DNA of 60,821 nucleotides from NCBI GenBank assembly GCA_900540985.1, contig UQIC01000010.1:1-60821 (forward strand), given 5' to 3'. The stretch comes from an uncultured Collinsella sp. (GTDB lineage Bacteria; Actinomycetota; Coriobacteriia; Coriobacteriales; Coriobacteriaceae). Below, piece by piece: positions 16,201 to 24,511 of this stretch. The position numbers were made by a program, and so were the translations under genes. The notes under the pieces were generated by a model, which saw nothing but the letters and a program-made list of their open reading frames with translations, ran no database searches and was not told where the DNA came from. Every line of letters begins with the position of its first letter. Position 1 is the first letter of the stretch.

Positions 16201-19200
16201 CGTCGGTGCCGACGACCGAACACGTCGCGGAAACCTGTGTGGAAACCGTGCCCGTGGGATCCTCGTACACCAGCTCGAGCGTGTCGCCATCGCTCGGGTA
16301 GTAGCCCGTGGCATAAGAGTTGGCAGCCTTGCCATTAATATCAAAACGCCAGTACTTATAGCCGGACGCCGTGTTTTCCATCGCGAGCGTCTGGGACTTA
16401 TCGGGGTTCGTAACCGAATAGGGAACGCCGCCGTCCGTGCTATAGCTATAGCCGGCGTCGTCAAGCACCTTGGCAAAGATGTCCCAGGCAGACATTTTTT
16501 GGGTACTCGACCACTCAAACGAGGCCGTCGGCACCCAGTCCACAAGGTCATAGGACTGACCGACATCGTGCTTGCTTACGCCTACAACCCTGACGTTAAC
16601 GGAAAGAGACTTTTCGTCGGAAGAATTAACGAGCCAAGCGGTGCTCTTGACATCGTTGTTGCCGGCGTTTGCCACGACATAGGCGTATTTGCCCTCAGCC
16701 GAGGCGGGAAGCGTGATCGCGCCGGTCGTTTCGTCGGCGCCAAACAGCTCGTGGGCATTTGTGCCCTCAGCGTCATCGGCGAGATACCAGCGGTAATCGA
16801 CGAGGGAGCCCTCGGGGAGTGCCGTCTCGTAATCGCCCCAATCGCCCGTTGCCATGTAATTGGCAGTAGGGGTAAGCGTTCCGCCGACCTGTGCAAGGTT
16901 GCCGCTCGAAGCGACATTAACCGATGTCAGGGTATACGCCTTGGCATCTTCGCCCTTGACGATGGCATAACGCGTGGAGGCATAGTCGGTGTTGTAGCCA
17001 CCGTCGACGATGCACTTGAGGTACTTGCCGACGTACTTTTGCGAAATTACGAACGACGGCCTGTGCGCGTTCTCATCCGTCAGCGTCGTGAACGGACCCT
17101 GGGCGCTATCGGCAATCTGCCACGTATACGTCAGTTGATCAGATGTAAGCTCGGCACCCTTTGTTCCTGCAGACGTCTTCTCGAATGCAGTAACACCGAT
17201 CTTTTCGCCACTCTTGTAGACAAACTTGGCGTCATCGCTCTGATCGCCGACGATCTTTTTGAGATACGTCAGGAACAGCTCGTGCGATCCTGCGGCCTTA
17301 ACGGCCACAGCAGTAGTCGCCTCTACGGTGTTATCGCCCGCAGTGGCCGACACGCTCACCCAGCGCTTGGCGTAGTCATCGGGAATCGTAAAGCTGCTGT
17401 CGGTTTTGCCCTCGACCACATGCCAGTCGGTCTTCGCATCAAGCGCAGAGGAAGACGGGTCGACAGAGGACCAACGCCACGTGTAGGTAACGCCCTCGGT
17501 AACCGGCTCAGACGAGTAATCGACCGCCTTGTAGGCGCACGCCTCAATCGTAGAGCCAGTGTCCTTGGCGCCCTTGCTCGCATTGGTAAATGCAACTGAA
17601 TCGAGCGTCGTCGCGCCCTTGGGCAGAATGCGGCCCGCCTTGGTCTCACAGCTATCGGAGCCGGGGATACCCTTCTTGGCCTTAGCGACCACCTTGAGGT
17701 AGCGGTTCGCGCACTCCTTGGTAACCGTGAAGGTATCACCAGTTGCAACCTGCTCGAACGTGCCGTCAGCAGAATCGGCCACCCACCAAGAAAAATCGAC
17801 CTTGTCGGAGCCATAGAGGTCAGTCGGCGTGTCGTAGTTAAGGTAGTAGGCGGCAGCCTTAATCGTGTCACCGACGTTAGCGTTGGGGACGTTCTCATAA
17901 TCGTCGCCAAATTCGGCGCCGTTATAGGCGAGAACGATATGGCCTAACGCGATCTGGTCACTCGCGGCAACAGGACCCGGCGTATTGTAGCCAACAGACG
18001 CGGGCGTCCCGAAAGAGCTGCTCGGACCGTACAGCTCCTGGCCATCGCCGACAACCTTAACGCGAATGTACTTGCCCGCAAGTTGCGAAGCGAGTTCGTC
18101 CGTGATCGTCAGCGACTGGGCGGTCTGGCCCGGAATTGCCTGATAGGCGGAATCCTCGGCATCGCGCACGTCAGACGCAAGCCACTGATAGGTCCAGCCG
18201 GCCTGTGTCGCAATACGCTTATTGGGAACCGCTTCGCCGTCGTAGGCGTTCGCCCAAAGCGTAGTGCCAGGGTTCAGCATCTCGGCCTTAACAGACGAAT
18301 ACGAGCTCGAATCGTCTGCCGAAGACTGGATGAGGACATAAGACTTTGCATCCAGTGCCGTCTTGGTAGGAACGGGCGCCTTGATGGTGTTCGTCGCTGT
18401 CAGCTTTTGGTTGTTGGCGCCCTTAGTCGGGCCGTAGATGACGTTACCGCTGGCATCGGTAATGCGTACGCGCAGGCACTTGCCGTTAAGCTGAGTGCGC
18501 AGGGCATCGTCCAAAACGATCGATGCGCCCGTCTGACCCTCGACAGGAACAAACGCGGAATTGTCCGCATCGCTCTTGTTGCTGATGTCGGCAGCAAGCC
18601 ACTGATAGGTGCAGCCCGAAGCGCTGGCGCGCTTGCTGGACGAAGTCCAAACATTCGCATAGAGCGTAGTATTGCTCTGGATAAAAGCGGTGAAGTTAGA
18701 GCCAGCCCAACGAGAAGGCGACTGGCTCTTTCCGACGCTGACACCATTATTCGAGGAAAACGTAGCAGCGGCACGAGACGCGGCCTTGGCAACACTGGGC
18801 TCGCTGGCCACCGCAGTCGCGTCGCCGGTCTCGGCGGTGGTGTCAGACGCCTCGCTCGCCGGGGTGGCCGAAGCAGGGTCTGACGCAGCGGGGTCGTCCG
18901 ATGCATCATCACTCACGTTGTCAGGCGCGGCCGAACCCGTATCCCCAGTTTCGGAGGAGCCACCTGCAGCCGAATCGTTTGCGTCAGCAGCAGCCGCGGT
19001 AGTATCTGCAGCACCGTCCGTGGCCTGCGCGCCCTCGCTCGGCGTTGTGGCCTGAGCCACGGCCTCGGCAATGCCCTCGGCGCCATCGGCCCAAAGCTGG
19101 GCCGGCGTGGTGCTGAATGCCATCGCGAAGGCCAGGAATGCCACCAGGCCGCGCTTGGCTACGCCGCGCGCGATCGCCCCATGGCGACGCAACGAGGCGC

Positions 19201-19309
19201 GCTTGCGCTCGTCCTCAAACATATCCATTTGTCCCCCATTGTCTGTACTTGAGGCGTTACCATGCGGCTGCCCCACGTCATCGCGCACATTGCGCTCGAG
19301 TACCCCCAT
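13244..19309 (-). CDS. Giant surface protein: Ig-like modules, four DUF4430 domains, beta-propeller, InlB repeat
   Basis: 2021 aa from ATG 19309 (AAGGAGG, 6-nt spacing). Order: N-terminal export signal ending near LWADG (about 54-75); Ala/Thr/Asp-rich stalk to ~190; six Ig-like modules recognisable by a TYQWLA- or TYTWQ-type strand and a GKYxRV-type strand (~200-880); four DUF4430 domains (~900-1015, 1023-1143, 1146-1266, 1270-1380), each ending in a GDxxxWxY-type motif; a PQQ-like beta-propeller (~1415-1800); one InlB/Listeria-Bacteroides repeat (EGYTFGGWYTDEACT); Gly/Ser then Lys/Asp-rich wall-spanning tail; C-terminal helix NPLAIVGIAAGVIGLALIAV. There is no LPXTG, so it is membrane-anchored. 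A cobalamin riboswitch lies in the leader. DUF4430 resembles the transcobalamin beta domain, so I infer corrinoid capture at the surface. Other ligands are possible. Confidence 0.85.
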   Translation of the reverse strand: MGVLERNVRDDVGQPHGNASSTDNGGQMDMFEDERKRASLRRHGAIARGVAKRGLVAFLAFAMAFSTTPAQLWADGAEGIAEAVAQATTPSEGAQATDGAADTTAAAADANDSAAGGSSETGDTGSAAPDNVSDDASDDPAASDPASATPASEASDTTAETGDATAVASEPSVAKAASRAAATFSSNNGVSVGKSQSPSRWAGSNFTAFIQSNTTLYANVWTSSSKRASASGCTYQWLAADISNKSDADNSAFVPVEGQTGASIVLDDALRTQLNGKCLRVRITDASGNVIYGPTKGANNQKLTATNTIKAPVPTKTALDAKSYVLIQSSADDSSSYSSVKAEMLNPGTTLWANAYDGEAVPNKRIATQAGWTYQWLASDVRDAEDSAYQAIPGQTAQSLTITDELASQLAGKYIRVKVVGDGQELYGPSSSFGTPASVGYNTPGPVAASDQIALGHIVLAYNGAEFGDDYENVPNANVGDTIKAAAYYLNYDTPTDLYGSDKVDFSWWVADSADGTFEQVATGDTFTVTKECANRYLKVVAKAKKGIPGSDSCETKAGRILPKGATTLDSVAFTNASKGAKDTGSTIEACAYKAVDYSSEPVTEGVTYTWRWSSVDPSSSALDAKTDWHVVEGKTDSSFTIPDDYAKRWVSVSATAGDNTVEATTAVAVKAAGSHELFLTYLKKIVGDQSDDAKFVYKSGEKIGVTAFEKTSAGTKGAELTSDQLTYTWQIADSAQGPFTTLTDENAHRPSFVISQKYVGKYLKCIVDGGYNTDYASTRYAIVKGEDAKAYTLTSVNVASSGNLAQVGGTLTPTANYMATGDWGDYETALPEGSLVDYRWYLADDAEGTNAHELFGADETTGAITLPASAEGKYAYVVANAGNNDVKSTAWLVNSSDEKSLSVNVRVVGVSKHDVGQSYDLVDWVPTASFEWSSTQKMSAWDIFAKVLDDAGYSYSTDGGVPYSVTNPDKSQTLAMENTASGYKYWRFDINGKAANSYATGYYPSDGDTLELVYEDPTGTVSTQVSATCSVVGTDAKGAQQTWAAAQSITLKKGSTAADLSEQLFKQTGLKADYDPNGSWGWALNSITSPFDSGRTLAYDPTTEAYWQLFINGKSSMVGAGGYTLKAGDSVVWYYSKYNDPAPADQLSVSCTVIGQDASGARQTWAQPTTALVDEGTTAADLSEQIFKKSGIGAKTGESSFGWYLESLTSPFEKNVTLSSEKVDENTWKYWQFFVNGKPVDVGAGAYTLKASDEIAWVYGSDGTMPGQVSVSMEIIGKKDDKAQRWTDPSMQVFVEGTTIKDASAAYFDALGIDSVMLNDGGYWNVHSLVSPLDGTKLTGSWSFFVNGDPGTQLDGDYALKSGDKIVWAYAAGDTVPNPDEIVVDPSASRPTDWKADWNGNSNAVVENVSTPTGALASSWTFDWKAYSGATYPNASEPIVVNGNVYLAVNKRLLKIDAESGKVLAESNLKTTIGYTTRPIYTNGLVIVPLDGGAVQALTADTLTTVWVTDPVSKTAQSNSQLTVDGNYLYVGTVDVDYGKGVYNNGHLTRINILTGAVSWQHVNADEGYYWTGATVGDGFILVPTSAGTVEMLGKSSGAVLGSVSVGAIVNSSCVLSADGSHAYLISRDGKLHVLAISDGSSRGADAVSRISEERVVDLGLTGCACMPTLYGNKLIVGGEVSGGSALAIVDLDNDFATTLVSSADGSALPIGGIKGAPLVSAQADGTYVYFTVNYGATSDYVNYTSGGGVYRYKLGDAQATGAFSATGHNNYCDSPIACDAKGNLYYINDSGTLFKLNGGVKVSFETGDGSKVDFQTTADGKLVKPADPTREGYTFGGWYTDEACTEAYDFSTPVTADMTLYAKWTKNAVNPDGNGGSGSNGGSGSGTGAGTGTGAGAGTGSGSKGGAVAPGQKPVTKTTVSTKTGTKDNKSDKKDSDKSDKKDEKKSDKKDGKSDKKSDSKSDKASASTTTAKKSTEASAQESGLNPLAIVGIAAGVIGLALIAVFMLTKRGKGDGNAR

Positions 19310-19370
19310 CGGGGTCCTCCTTCCCTCCAGAGCCCAACGCGTACCGGCAGCATGCGCCGCGGCCGCGCGC

Positions 19371-19541
19371 AAGATGGGAGGCGATCCGACTTAACCTTAA
19401 CGACCCGGGCGCGCCGTCCGATCTGCGACGCGACCATCCCGGACCAAGAGGAATTACGGTTACTGGTACAGCCGGGGACTTGCACCCCGATTCTCCCAAA
19501 CGCGCAGGAAAACCGCGCATTCGTGCGTCTCCGCACCACCA
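19371..19541 (-). promoter_or_regulatory. Cobalamin (B12) riboswitch
   Basis: On the minus strand the leader carries the riboswitch core: GGGAGAATCGGGGTGCAAG, then TCCCCGGCTGTACCAG, then TAACCGTAA (about 19497-19454), matching the conserved GGTGCAAxTCC, GCTG and CxGxxACxGTAA pattern of AdoCbl elements. The 3' conserved block AGTCGGATCGCCTCCC follows at about 19391-19374. CCTCCC in that block can pair with GGAGGG directly beside the Shine-Dalgarno of the giant surface gene. Translational control by B12 is therefore plausible (inference). No intrinsic terminator was seen between aptamer and start codon. Boundaries are approximate. Confidence 0.88.
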
Positions 19542-19554
19542 TCTAGGCCATCGA

Positions 19555-19582
19555 TTATTACTGTCAGTATGGTATCACGCAA
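19555..19582 (-). promoter_or_regulatory. Promoter candidate for the B12-riboswitch operon
   Basis: Minus strand: TTGCGT (19582-19577), 16-nt spacer, TAATAA (19560-19555). It lies just upstream of the aptamer. Confidence 0.45.
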
Positions 19583-19613
19583 AAGGGCCCCGCACACAGG
19601 CGAAGCCCAAGGT
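19582..19613 (-). terminator. Terminator after the UbiB-like kinase gene
   Basis: Minus strand: GGGCTTCG pairs with CGGGGCCC (two G-U pairs) around an 8-nt loop, followed by TTTT. The stretch 19614-19693 up to the stop codon holds nothing else recognisable. Confidence 0.65.
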
Positions 19614-19693
19614 AAAAGCTATGGTTTGCGATAGAAAAGGGTGAAGATGGAGTGCCGAGCAAAATAACCCGTTTCCCCAACCCCGGAAAATCG

Positions 19694-21457
19694 TTACCGC
19701 TTGCCGCCGTGACTGTTGCGCCAGATCTCGCGGCCCAGCATCAGCGCCAACACCAGCGCGCTCACGTAGCCCATAAAGCCAATGACCGGGATACCGAACA
19801 CAACCGGCTCGATGCGCGCGTAGTACACCACCGACGAACCGATAAACAGGCCGGCGATCACAATTGCCATCGACATGCGGTCGATAATTCCACCCAGCTG
19901 TCGCAGCGCCTTATCGCTGCTCATGATCTGCGTGTTCACCTTAAGCTGGCCGCGCGTGAGCATGCGCGACGCCAAGCCCAGATACTCGGCCGCCTCGAGC
20001 GAGCCTTTTGCCGCGCGATAGCTGCTCGCGGCAAGATCGCGCCCCATTTCGCGGACGCGCGCATAGGCGCTCTTCTCGTTTTTGATGTGCGCCTGGATGA
20101 TCTGGATCATGTTGACGTTGGGCATGTACTCGGTCAGCAGGCCCTCGAGCGTCACCATGCCGCGGGCGAACATCGTCACCACACTCGGCAGCTCAACGTC
20201 GTTCTTGCGCGCCAGATTGAGCAGCGAGGTCAAAAACTCGCCGATATCAAGATCCTTAAGGTCAAGACCCGCAAAGTCGGCGACGATAAAGTCCAAGTCG
20301 GACAAAAAGGCCGAATGGTCGAGCTCGGCCGAATCGCCGCGCGTCACGGCAAAGCGCATGAGCGAATCCTTGAGCTTGGGCACGTCGCCCTCGGCCACGG
20401 CGAAAATCATGTCCTTGACGATACCGCGGTCGTGACTCGACATGCGCCCAACCATGCCTAGGTCGATAAAGTAGACAATGCCGTCCTTGAGGATGATGTT
20501 TCCCGCATGCGGGTCGGCATGGAAAAAGCCGTCGTCGAGCACCTGCGTCGAGTAGTCCTCGACGATCGCGGCGCCAATCTTTTCCAAGTCATAACCCTCG
20601 GCTGCCAGTCGTTTGGGATCGGCAATCGAGATACCGTCAATGTAGTCCATGACCACAACATGCTCGGTGCAAAGGTCCAGGTAGGATTTGGGACACGACA
20701 CGCCGTGCACGCTTTTGTGGAAGTCATAGAAATCGTTGAGGTTTTTGGCCTCGGCCAAAAAGTTGGTCTCCTCGCGAAACGAGGTCCACAGCTCTTCGAC
20801 CACACCGTGCAGGTCAACAAACTGATCGGTGTTGACGAACTTTGAGACGATGCGCACCACCGAGCGAATGATGTCGATGTCCTGCGCCATAACCTGCTGC
20901 GCGCCGGGGCGCTGTACCTTAACGGCCACGTCCTCGCCCGTCACCAGGCGGGCACGGTGTACCTGCGCGAGCGATGCACTACCGAGCGGGTTGGGGTCGA
21001 TCGCGTCGAACATCTGCCCCAGGCGCTGGCCGTATTCCTCTTCCAGACAGCGGAGCACTACCTCATACGGCACCGGCTCTACGTCGGAGCGCAGGCGACG
21101 CAGCTCGTCGCAAAACCGCTGCGGCAAAATCTCGGAGCGGTTGGCCAGGATCTGCCCCATCTTGACGAACATGGGGCCGAGCTCTTCGAGCAGGCGGCGC
21201 AGGCGTACCGGCGTAAGGTTATCCCACACGCGGTACTTTTTGATCAGGCGAACGATCTGACCGATGCGTTCGCGGCGACCTGCCGGCGTGAGCTGATACT
21301 CCTCGTCCGGCGCCATCGCGTCGGGCTCCTCAGGGACCATATCGACAGCGCGCGGCTTCTTGCGAGCGCCCGAGACGGCGGCCTCAACCTCATCGACAAC
21401 CGCCGTCTCGTCAGCCAAGGGATCTAGATTGTTGTAATCGGTAGTGGAATCTGCCAT
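19694..21457 (-). CDS. UbiB/AarF/ABC1 family atypical protein kinase
   Basis: 587 aa. ABC1/UbiB proteins are membrane-associated atypical kinases or ATPases linked to isoprenoid quinone and lipid handling. Seen: the family KxGQ motif in FVKMGQILANR, the alanine-rich nucleotide loop GSASLAQVHRA, VAVKVQRPG, VVMDYIDGISI, the catalytic FFHADPHAGNI and the metal-binding FIDLGMVG. Two C-terminal membrane helices (about 535-585) anchor it. The first ~60 residues are acidic and likely disordered. It starts 8 nt after the phasin-like gene, an arrangement reminiscent of UbiB neighbours elsewhere. The substrate is unknown. Confidence 0.92.
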   Translation of the reverse strand: MADSTTDYNNLDPLADETAVVDEVEAAVSGARKKPRAVDMVPEEPDAMAPDEEYQLTPAGRRERIGQIVRLIKKYRVWDNLTPVRLRRLLEELGPMFVKMGQILANRSEILPQRFCDELRRLRSDVEPVPYEVVLRCLEEEYGQRLGQMFDAIDPNPLGSASLAQVHRARLVTGEDVAVKVQRPGAQQVMAQDIDIIRSVVRIVSKFVNTDQFVDLHGVVEELWTSFREETNFLAEAKNLNDFYDFHKSVHGVSCPKSYLDLCTEHVVVMDYIDGISIADPKRLAAEGYDLEKIGAAIVEDYSTQVLDDGFFHADPHAGNIILKDGIVYFIDLGMVGRMSSHDRGIVKDMIFAVAEGDVPKLKDSLMRFAVTRGDSAELDHSAFLSDLDFIVADFAGLDLKDLDIGEFLTSLLNLARKNDVELPSVVTMFARGMVTLEGLLTEYMPNVNMIQIIQAHIKNEKSAYARVREMGRDLAASSYRAAKGSLEAAEYLGLASRMLTRGQLKVNTQIMSSDKALRQLGGIIDRMSMAIVIAGLFIGSSVVYYARIEPVVFGIPVIGFMGYVSALVLALMLGREIWRNSHGGKR

Positions 21458-21465
21458 CTGCGCTG

Positions 21466-21882
21466 CTACTCGGCCTCTTCGGTGTCCTCTGCATCGTCGG
21501 GCTCAACGGACTCGACGGGCACCGAGGTCACGTTGTCCTCGACCGAGTCGACGATGTCGCGCACATGGGCCAGGAAGGCCGTGCGCTCGGGGGCGGTCAT
21601 AACGCGGACGCGGGCCAGGATGAGCTCGTCGAGCACGCGCTGTGCCGCAGTCTCGCCCTGCATGCCCAGGCGCTCGGTCAGGTCGGAGATGGTGCCACCG
21701 GCCTGCTCGAACATGTCGGACACGCTGCGGGCGATATCGGGGGTGCCGGCGTCCTTGCGGACCTGCTCGCCCTTGGTACCGAGGTCGTCGAGGACCTTCT
21801 TGCCGCCCTCGACGGCAACGGCGGCGGCGCCAAAGCCCACGTTGATGGCACCGTTAACAAGCTGATCGAGTTTCATAACCAT
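21466..21882 (-). CDS. Phasin-like coiled-coil protein
   Basis: 138 aa from ATG 21882, where TTGGAG lies 6 nt upstream; 34 further in-frame upstream codons lack an RBS. The N-terminus is amphipathic with a short hydrophobic helix (LVNGAINVGFGAAAVAVEGG). It is followed by predicted helices with ARSVSDMFEQAGGTISDLTERL and a very acidic C-terminus (VEPDDAEDTEEAE). Size and helix pattern recall phasin-superfamily proteins that often precede ubiB/aarF-like genes. It directly precedes the UbiB-like kinase, so a joint role at the membrane is likely. No catalytic motif is present, so function is inferred only from context. Confidence 0.7.
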   Translation of the reverse strand: MVMKLDQLVNGAINVGFGAAAVAVEGGKKVLDDLGTKGEQVRKDAGTPDIARSVSDMFEQAGGTISDLTERLGMQGETAAQRVLDELILARVRVMTAPERTAFLAHVRDIVDSVEDNVTSVPVESVEPDDAEDTEEAE

Positions 21883-21973
21883 GGTTGGCTCCAATCGTGA
21901 ACAACTGCATTGGCCTTCTTGTACCCAAGATTGGGTGAACGACACAAAATCGTTTGTCGCCAAGATAGAAATC

Positions 21974-22010
21974 GAGCGGGGCAAAGCCTTTGACGGCGTT
22001 TGCCCCGCTC
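21974..22010 (-). terminator. Terminator of the C69 dipeptidase gene
   Basis: GAGCGGGGCAAA (21974-21985) and TTTGCCCCGCTC (21999-22010) form a 12-bp stem. The minus-strand exit is T-rich (GATTTCTATC). Confidence 0.75.
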
Positions 22011-22029
22011 GTTCGCTGCAATGTGGCTT

Positions 22030-23553
22030 TTACCTTACGTTGTCGTTCATCGCGAAGGAGTTCTTCATGGCACAGCTCGTGGTGTAGAGCACCTTGCCCA
22101 GCAGAGCATCGGTCTCCACGCGCACAAGCTCGGCAAAGGCCTCGTTGGCGCGGGCGAGCTCGGCAGACACCTCGGCCCCGGGCAGCGCGGCTACGACAGC
22201 GTCAACGTCGTGAATCTGCTTGTGGCCCATGCCGCCGACCTTCTCCTGATAGTCCTCGACCGCGCGACCGCACTCGTGGAAGCGAACATCCGCCAAGGCA
22301 CCGATCAGGCGATTTGCCCAATAGAAATTCTCGGACGTCACGCGAGCCTGCGTGTCGGCGTAGTACTCGGGCATGGTCTCGACATTGGCGTACAGCGGCA
22401 CGAGCGCGTTAAACGAGTTAGAGCCAAACGCCATCCACTGCACGGCGCGATACGCCGGCTGTACATAGGGACGCAGCTGCAGCACGGCGAGCTGACTGTT
22501 GCGGTTGATGCCGATGGGACGATAGGCACCGCGCGTGGCGGGCGTGCCCTTGCTGCCGTAGCAATCGTACTCCGTGCCCTGGTAGTGGCTCGAAAGCACG
22601 TACTTGATATCCTCGATGGTCACCTTGCGCTCGGGCACGCGGCTCCAGGGGATATCGTCGCTCTCGGGCGTGTAGTCGGCCTCGGGACCGTCCCACACAT
22701 CGCTGGGGTTGAGACAGCGCTGCATATACCAGGCACGCGGCGTGTTGTAGACGTGGTCGCTGTCGCTGTGCGAGCCAAAGGCCTCGCGCGGGTTAAAGAC
22801 CGCGGCGGGACCGTCGCCCTCGACGCCCAGCGTCAGGTCCAGATGCCACTCGGCCATCCAGGAGCGCAGGTCGGCGGAGCACATGTGGTCGACCTGGGCG
22901 CCCTCGGCGTCGTCCAGGTCAAAGCTATCGATACCCAGCTGGTTGGGCATGGTCACGTAGGCATCATCGGGCACGCGCTTGGCGATCCAGTGGTGGCCGC
23001 CGATGGTCTCGAGCCACCAGATCTCGTCAACATCACTAAAGGCGATGCCGTTGTTCTCGTAGGTGCCGTAGCGCTCGAGCAGGTCGCCCAGGATGCGCAC
23101 ACCGTCGCGGGCGGACTTGGCGTACGGCAGCACCAGGGTCACCATATCCTCCTCGCCCAAACCACCGGGCTGCGCCGGAACATAGCCGTCCTCGCCCTCG
23201 TTGCCCTTGGCGGGCACGTAGTCCACGAGCGGATCGGCGCCGCGGACGCGCTCGTTGGTGGTGAGCGTCTCGGTTGCGGACATGCCAACATTGAGCTCGT
23301 TGAAGCCGGCCTCGGCCCAAATGCCATGACCGGGGACAACGTCGGGGACGCTTGTATAACGCATGGGATTATCGGGCAGCTCAACGGTCAGGTGGCTCAG
23401 GACGCTCGTGTAGACGCGCGGCTGTTCATCGGGATGCACCACGCGCATGCGCTTGGGCTCAAACACCCCGTTGGACGAGTCCTCATTTCGGGCAACCAGG
23501 GTCGACCCGTCGTAGCTCGCGTTCTTACCAACCAAAATCGTTGTGCACGGCAT
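22030..23553 (-). CDS. C69 family dipeptidase (PepD-like)
   Basis: 507 aa. C69 enzymes are N-terminal-nucleophile hydrolases that cleave dipeptides, feeding amino acids to a peptide-using cell. With ATG 23553 (AAGGAGG at 6 nt), the catalytic cysteine is residue 3 (MPCTTILVGK), exposed after removal of the first two residues. Other landmarks: YDGSTLVARNEDSS, GMSATETLTTN, YGTYENNGIAFSD, DEIWWLETIGGHHWIAKR, RPIGINRNSQLAVLQLRP. Length is typical. No export signal is seen, so it is probably cytoplasmic. It stands alone between the ubiB and folD operons, with its own terminator. Confidence 0.94.
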   Translation of the reverse strand: MPCTTILVGKNASYDGSTLVARNEDSSNGVFEPKRMRVVHPDEQPRVYTSVLSHLTVELPDNPMRYTSVPDVVPGHGIWAEAGFNELNVGMSATETLTTNERVRGADPLVDYVPAKGNEGEDGYVPAQPGGLGEEDMVTLVLPYAKSARDGVRILGDLLERYGTYENNGIAFSDVDEIWWLETIGGHHWIAKRVPDDAYVTMPNQLGIDSFDLDDAEGAQVDHMCSADLRSWMAEWHLDLTLGVEGDGPAAVFNPREAFGSHSDSDHVYNTPRAWYMQRCLNPSDVWDGPEADYTPESDDIPWSRVPERKVTIEDIKYVLSSHYQGTEYDCYGSKGTPATRGAYRPIGINRNSQLAVLQLRPYVQPAYRAVQWMAFGSNSFNALVPLYANVETMPEYYADTQARVTSENFYWANRLIGALADVRFHECGRAVEDYQEKVGGMGHKQIHDVDAVVAALPGAEVSAELARANEAFAELVRVETDALLGKVLYTTSCAMKNSFAMNDNVR

Positions 23554-23654
23554 GCGCATCCTCCTTGAGCGAAGAAATCAAACGGCAACAGTGTATCGCT
23601 TCGGCGCAAAAAGGGCGAAACAGCCGCCCCGGCAACCCCTGTGGTCAAAAACGA

Positions 23655-24509
23655 CTATTTCGATGCGCGCTCCGCCGCCTCGATCACGTGCTTGGCGAGA
23701 ATCGCGGTGGTCACAGCCCCCACGCCGCCCGGCACCGGAGTAATTGCGCCAACGATCGGTTCCGCAGCATCAAAATCGACGTCCCCGACCAGCTTGCCAG
23801 CGGCCTCGTCCCAGTTAATGCCCACATCGATGATCGTCTGGCCCTCGCGAACCGCATCCGCGCCAATCGTGCGTGCGCGTCCAACGGCCGCAACCACAAT
23901 ATCAGCCGCACGGCACTCGGCAGCCAAGTCGCGCGTATGCGTATGGCACATCGTCACCGTGGCATTGCGAGCCGTAAGCATGGCGGCAACGGGACGGCCA
24001 ATCACGAGCGACCGACCGACGACCGCGACCTTGGCCCCATCCAGCTCAACGCTGTAATGGTCCAGCAACGCCAACACGGCTTCTGCCGTGCAAGGAGCAA
24101 AACCCTCGCCTCGCCCCGAAAGCGTGATGAGCAGCGAGGCCGGCGTCATGGAGTCAACATCCTTGGCGGGCTCGAGTGCCGCGGCAACTGCATCCTCGTC
24201 AAGCCCAGCGGGCAACGGACGAAACATCAGGCAGCCGTGAACAGCGGGGTCGGCATCGATATCCTTAATAGCCGCCAACAGCTCGTCCTGTGAAACATCG
24301 GCGGGAAGCAAAACGCGGCGAGCCTCAATGCCAATCTTCTCGCAGCGCTTGAGGGCGCCGCGCTCGTAGGACAGGTCGTCCTCGCGCTCGCCCACACGAA
24401 CGATGGCCAGTGTCGGCACGATGCCCTGTTCGCGCAGGGCGGCGCAACGAGCGGCAAGTTCCTCGGTCAAAGCGCGGGCAACGGGAGCACCCTTGAGCAG
24501 TTCGGCCAT
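23655..24509 (-). CDS. folD: FolD-family methylene-THF dehydrogenase lacking cyclohydrolase residues
   Basis: 284 aa. FolD oxidises 5,10-methylene-THF to methenyl-THF with NAD(P) and normally also hydrolyses methenyl-THF. Seen: PTLAIVRVG, KDVD, FAPCTAEAV, VAVVGRSLVIGRPVA, DVGINWDE, VGAITPVPGGVGAVT. Aligned by eye to E. coli FolD (YVASKRKACEEVGF), the conserved tyrosine is Tyr48, but the catalytic lysine four residues on is Ala52. The active-site glutamine of ILVQLPLP is Phe96. Loss of that lysine in characterised enzymes removes cyclohydrolase but not dehydrogenase activity. The gene starts 2 nt after the fchA stop, and its RBS lies within fchA. I therefore infer a dehydrogenase-only FolD working with FchA. 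Confidence 0.92.
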   Translation of the reverse strand: MAELLKGAPVARALTEELAARCAALREQGIVPTLAIVRVGEREDDLSYERGALKRCEKIGIEARRVLLPADVSQDELLAAIKDIDADPAVHGCLMFRPLPAGLDEDAVAAALEPAKDVDSMTPASLLITLSGRGEGFAPCTAEAVLALLDHYSVELDGAKVAVVGRSLVIGRPVAAMLTARNATVTMCHTHTRDLAAECRAADIVVAAVGRARTIGADAVREGQTIIDVGINWDEAAGKLVGDVDFDAAEPIVGAITPVPGGVGAVTTAILAKHVIEAAERASK

Positions 24510-24511
24510 GG

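Noticed and set aside
13049..17599. 1516-codon plus-strand ORF
   Set aside because: Antisense to the giant surface gene; Arg/Gly/Val-rich translation without domains or RBS, typical of GC-rich shadow frames.
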